From an uncultured Eubacteriales bacterium (lineage in GTDB: Bacteria; Bacillota_A; Clostridia; Christensenellales; Aristaeellaceae), in assembly GCA_902766515.1 (NCBI GenBank), contig CACXEB010000033.1, forward strand, positions 1 through 7,994: 7,994 nt of DNA, in the 5' to 3' direction. Positions 6,132-7,994 of this stretch are shown here, piece after piece. The translations under genes were made by a program, and so were the position numbers. The notes under the pieces are model-generated. The model saw only the letters and a program-made list of their open reading frames with translations, had not been told where the DNA came from and did no database searches. Each line of letters starts with the position of its first letter. Position 1 is the first letter of the stretch.

Positions 6132-7994
6132 TCACAGCCAAAGCGGCTGCAAATCATCCTTCAGATCATTGCTGATTGTAAAGGGCCTGCGGCTGCAGAT
6201 GCGTTCGCCGGAGGCGTCCACATAGCTGGCGATCACCTCTCCCTTTTCTTCCAGCCGGTCCGGAATGTCGATGCTTGCGGGCAGGATGACCCTGCCATAA
6301 CCTTCCACACGCCCCTCCAGTGTATTAACGGAAATCTGTTCTCCGCCCAGCGTGACTTTCAGGGTGACTTCGCCGGTCCAGGGGGCCTCCAGATCGTTTA
6401 CCAGCACGATGTTCATTTCTTTTTTGCCAGGCCGGTAGCGGTCGGATATATCATCGATGCAGATGCCCAGCGGGGCCATGGCGTCATGCATGAACTTGAC
6501 GTAAGTATCCGAGCAGGTCGGATGGGCGATATCCGGCAGAAATTCATCGCAGGTTCGGCCTACGTCCAGCTTACAGTAGGTCAGGCCGCAAAAGTACAGC
6601 AGGCAGGCCGAGGTGCGGCTACTGCGCCAGAATTCGGTCAGCTTGGCAATGCCGTAGTCATGATATACACGTCGCTCCTCCGGCGTGGCGTTAGGGATCA
6701 GGTTCCTGTACAGCTCGGTGGTCAGGGTCGTGGGCGAATTGTCCCGGTTGATCCACAACCAACAGTATTCGTTTGTGATGCGCGGATTATTGGGCAGCAA
6801 GGACACGTCGAAAGAGTTGATATAATTGTAACTCTGGCGGCGGCGCAAAGCGGGATCCCGGGGAGCACGGTTGGCCTTGTTCCACGTCATGTGCGGGTCG
6901 CCAAACAGATATGGGTGGCACTCGATGGTGTCTGTGGGGCTGGCGGGGCGGCCCCAGCCGTTATCATAAGGACGGTTGGACAGGTCGGTTTTCGCATCCC
7001 GCATCTGACGGATTAGGATCTCTGTAACGTAGGTATCCGTTTCGTTCTGGATGTCCCAGATCGCCACGCAGGGGTGGTTGGCATGCTCGTTCTGCCAGTC
7101 GATGAGCTCCGGCAACAGGGTATGCATCACGTCCGGTGCCCGCTCTCCCCAGTGCGGGACCTGACCCGTCTTTTGCCGCACGTCTACCTCGCCCCAGATG
7201 GGGTATTCATCCTGGATCAGGAAGCCGATCTCATCCGCTAAGTCATACCAGAGCTGCGGCGGGAAGCCGATGCAATAGCGGATGCTGTTCATGTTGGTCT
7301 TCTTGAAGCTCAGCAGCACCTGCTTGGCCCATTCCCGGTTCCAAGGGAGCGAGCCGCGGTCAGGATCCTCAAAGAAGCGGTACATCGTAATGTTGGTGCC
7401 GCGCCAGTAATATGGTTTACCGTTTAGAATGGGCAGGTGAGTCTTTTCATCGAACCGAAAGGTGCGCATGCCAAAACGCGCGGTGATTTCATCCCCGGCC
7501 GTGGCTGCCCATGCCGTGTACAGATACGGGTCTTCCGGTGTCCACAGATGGGCGTCCGGGAATGGGACCGTGATCTGAGCACGAATGGTTTCGCCAGCCT
7601 TCACGCGCACTTTGTCGAAGTGCCCGTGCAACACTGTCGCGCCTGACACATCACATACCTTGTATTCCGGCGCATCTTCCACATCCTTTTCGCCTGTGTT
7701 TTCAAGCGTCAGCTGGATCGTCAGCCGTCCGCGTTCCGCATCGGGAGCAAGCTGCAGATACCGGATCATGGGATTATCGCAGAAGTACAGGGAAACGTCG
7801 TCATAGATCCCCGGCACATAGTCGAACTTTTCAAAGTCAAAGCCCACCACATGTCCCTGTTCCACAGTCTGGGAATTGTAATTTCCCAAGCGGATCAGCA
7901 GCGTGTTCTTTCCTGTATGGATGTATTTGTTCAGTTGAACATAGGCAGGCGTAAAATTGGGCTGATGCTCGCAGACCTTGGAGGCGTTCAGGTA
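6132..7994 (-). CDS. Glycoside hydrolase family 2 enzyme, 5' end outside window (partial)
   Basis: The frame is open to the right edge, so the N-terminus is missing; 620 residues are visible (numbered here from the edge). The TTG at 7889 is an internal Leu, not a start: the frame upstream encodes GKNTLLIRLGNYN, typical of the end of the GH2 sugar-binding jelly roll. An Ig-like domain follows at about 60-170, and the TIM barrel begins near LNGKPYYWRGTN (about 187-198). The acid/base is Glu318 in NHPCVAIWDIQNE, and Glu409 in RITNEYCW is the likely nucleophile. Their 91-residue spacing is similar to that in GH2 beta-glucuronidases. A C-terminal beta-sandwich (about 510-605) ends the protein; there is no LacZ-like domain 5. 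The enzyme should hydrolyse a beta-glycoside with retention. Beta-galactosidase, glucuronidase or mannosidase cannot be told apart here. Whether it carries a signal peptide is not visible. Confidence 0.9.
   Translation of the reverse strand, partial: YLNASKVCEHQPNFTPAYVQLNKYIHTGKNTLLIRLGNYNSQTVEQGHVVGFDFEKFDYVPGIYDDVSLYFCDNPMIRYLQLAPDAERGRLTIQLTLENTGEKDVEDAPEYKVCDVSGATVLHGHFDKVRVKAGETIRAQITVPFPDAHLWTPEDPYLYTAWAATAGDEITARFGMRTFRFDEKTHLPILNGKPYYWRGTNITMYRFFEDPDRGSLPWNREWAKQVLLSFKKTNMNSIRYCIGFPPQLWYDLADEIGFLIQDEYPIWGEVDVRQKTGQVPHWGERAPDVMHTLLPELIDWQNEHANHPCVAIWDIQNETDTYVTEILIRQMRDAKTDLSNRPYDNGWGRPASPTDTIECHPYLFGDPHMTWNKANRAPRDPALRRRQSYNYINSFDVSLLPNNPRITNEYCWLWINRDNSPTTLTTELYRNLIPNATPEERRVYHDYGIAKLTEFWRSSRTSACLLYFCGLTYCKLDVGRTCDEFLPDIAHPTCSDTYVKFMHDAMAPLGICIDDISDRYRPGKKEMNIVLVNDLEAPWTGEVTLKVTLGGEQISVNTLEGRVEGYGRVILPASIDIPDRLEEKGEVIASYVDASGERICSRRPFTISNDLKDDLQPLWL

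Noticed and set aside
7887..7889. TTG as the start of the GH2 gene
   Set aside because: The frame stays open to the window edge and the upstream residues fit the GH2 jelly-roll domain, so this is an internal Leu codon.

Overview
The window is one dense, single-direction gene cluster for taking up and using a sugar or oligosaccharide. Every gene I can support lies on the minus strand, so transcription runs from high to low coordinates. The many long plus-strand open frames are antisense shadows. Base composition looks moderately GC-rich by eye. Strong AAGGAGG-type Shine-Dalgarno sites, LplB/YtcP-type permeases, a short Ala-rich signal peptide ending ALA-EE and the absence of an operon-encoded transport ATPase all suggest a Gram-positive anaerobe of the Clostridia (Firmicutes), perhaps a gut commensal. 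That assignment is inference; no taxonomic marker is present.

In transcription order the genes are: (1) a glycoside hydrolase family 2 enzyme whose 5' end lies beyond the right edge (6132-7994); (2) a 187-residue cupin glucose-6-phosphate isomerase (5553-6116); (3) a ROK-family sugar kinase (4636-5556), whose start overlaps the previous stop by 4 bases; (4) a 584-residue type I mannose-6-phosphate isomerase with an extra N-terminal domain of about 230 residues (2878-4632); (5) a second, longer cupin glucose-6-phosphate isomerase (2082-2861); (6) and (7) two CUT1-type ABC permeases (1113-2042 and 221-1099); and (8) the first 31 codons of an exported protein, almost certainly the solute-binding protein, cut by the left edge (3-95). 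Genes 1-7 are separated by -4 to 39 bases and look like one operon. The only sizeable gap is the 125 bases before the binding-protein gene. It holds a candidate internal promoter, a small inverted repeat and an orphan Shine-Dalgarno site.

The genes fit one route. The binding protein and permeases import a glycoside, probably powered by an MsmX-like shared ATPase encoded elsewhere. The GH2 enzyme releases a monosaccharide and the ROK kinase phosphorylates it at C6. One of three isomerases then converts the 6-phosphate to fructose-6-phosphate for glycolysis. The most unusual points are two divergent cupin isomerases plus a third, unrelated aldose-6-phosphate isomerase in one operon, and the N-terminal domain of the mannose-6-phosphate isomerase, which resembles a nucleoside-kinase P-loop fold that has lost its ATP-binding residues. 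I see no RNA genes, CRISPR arrays, mobile elements or clear terminators.
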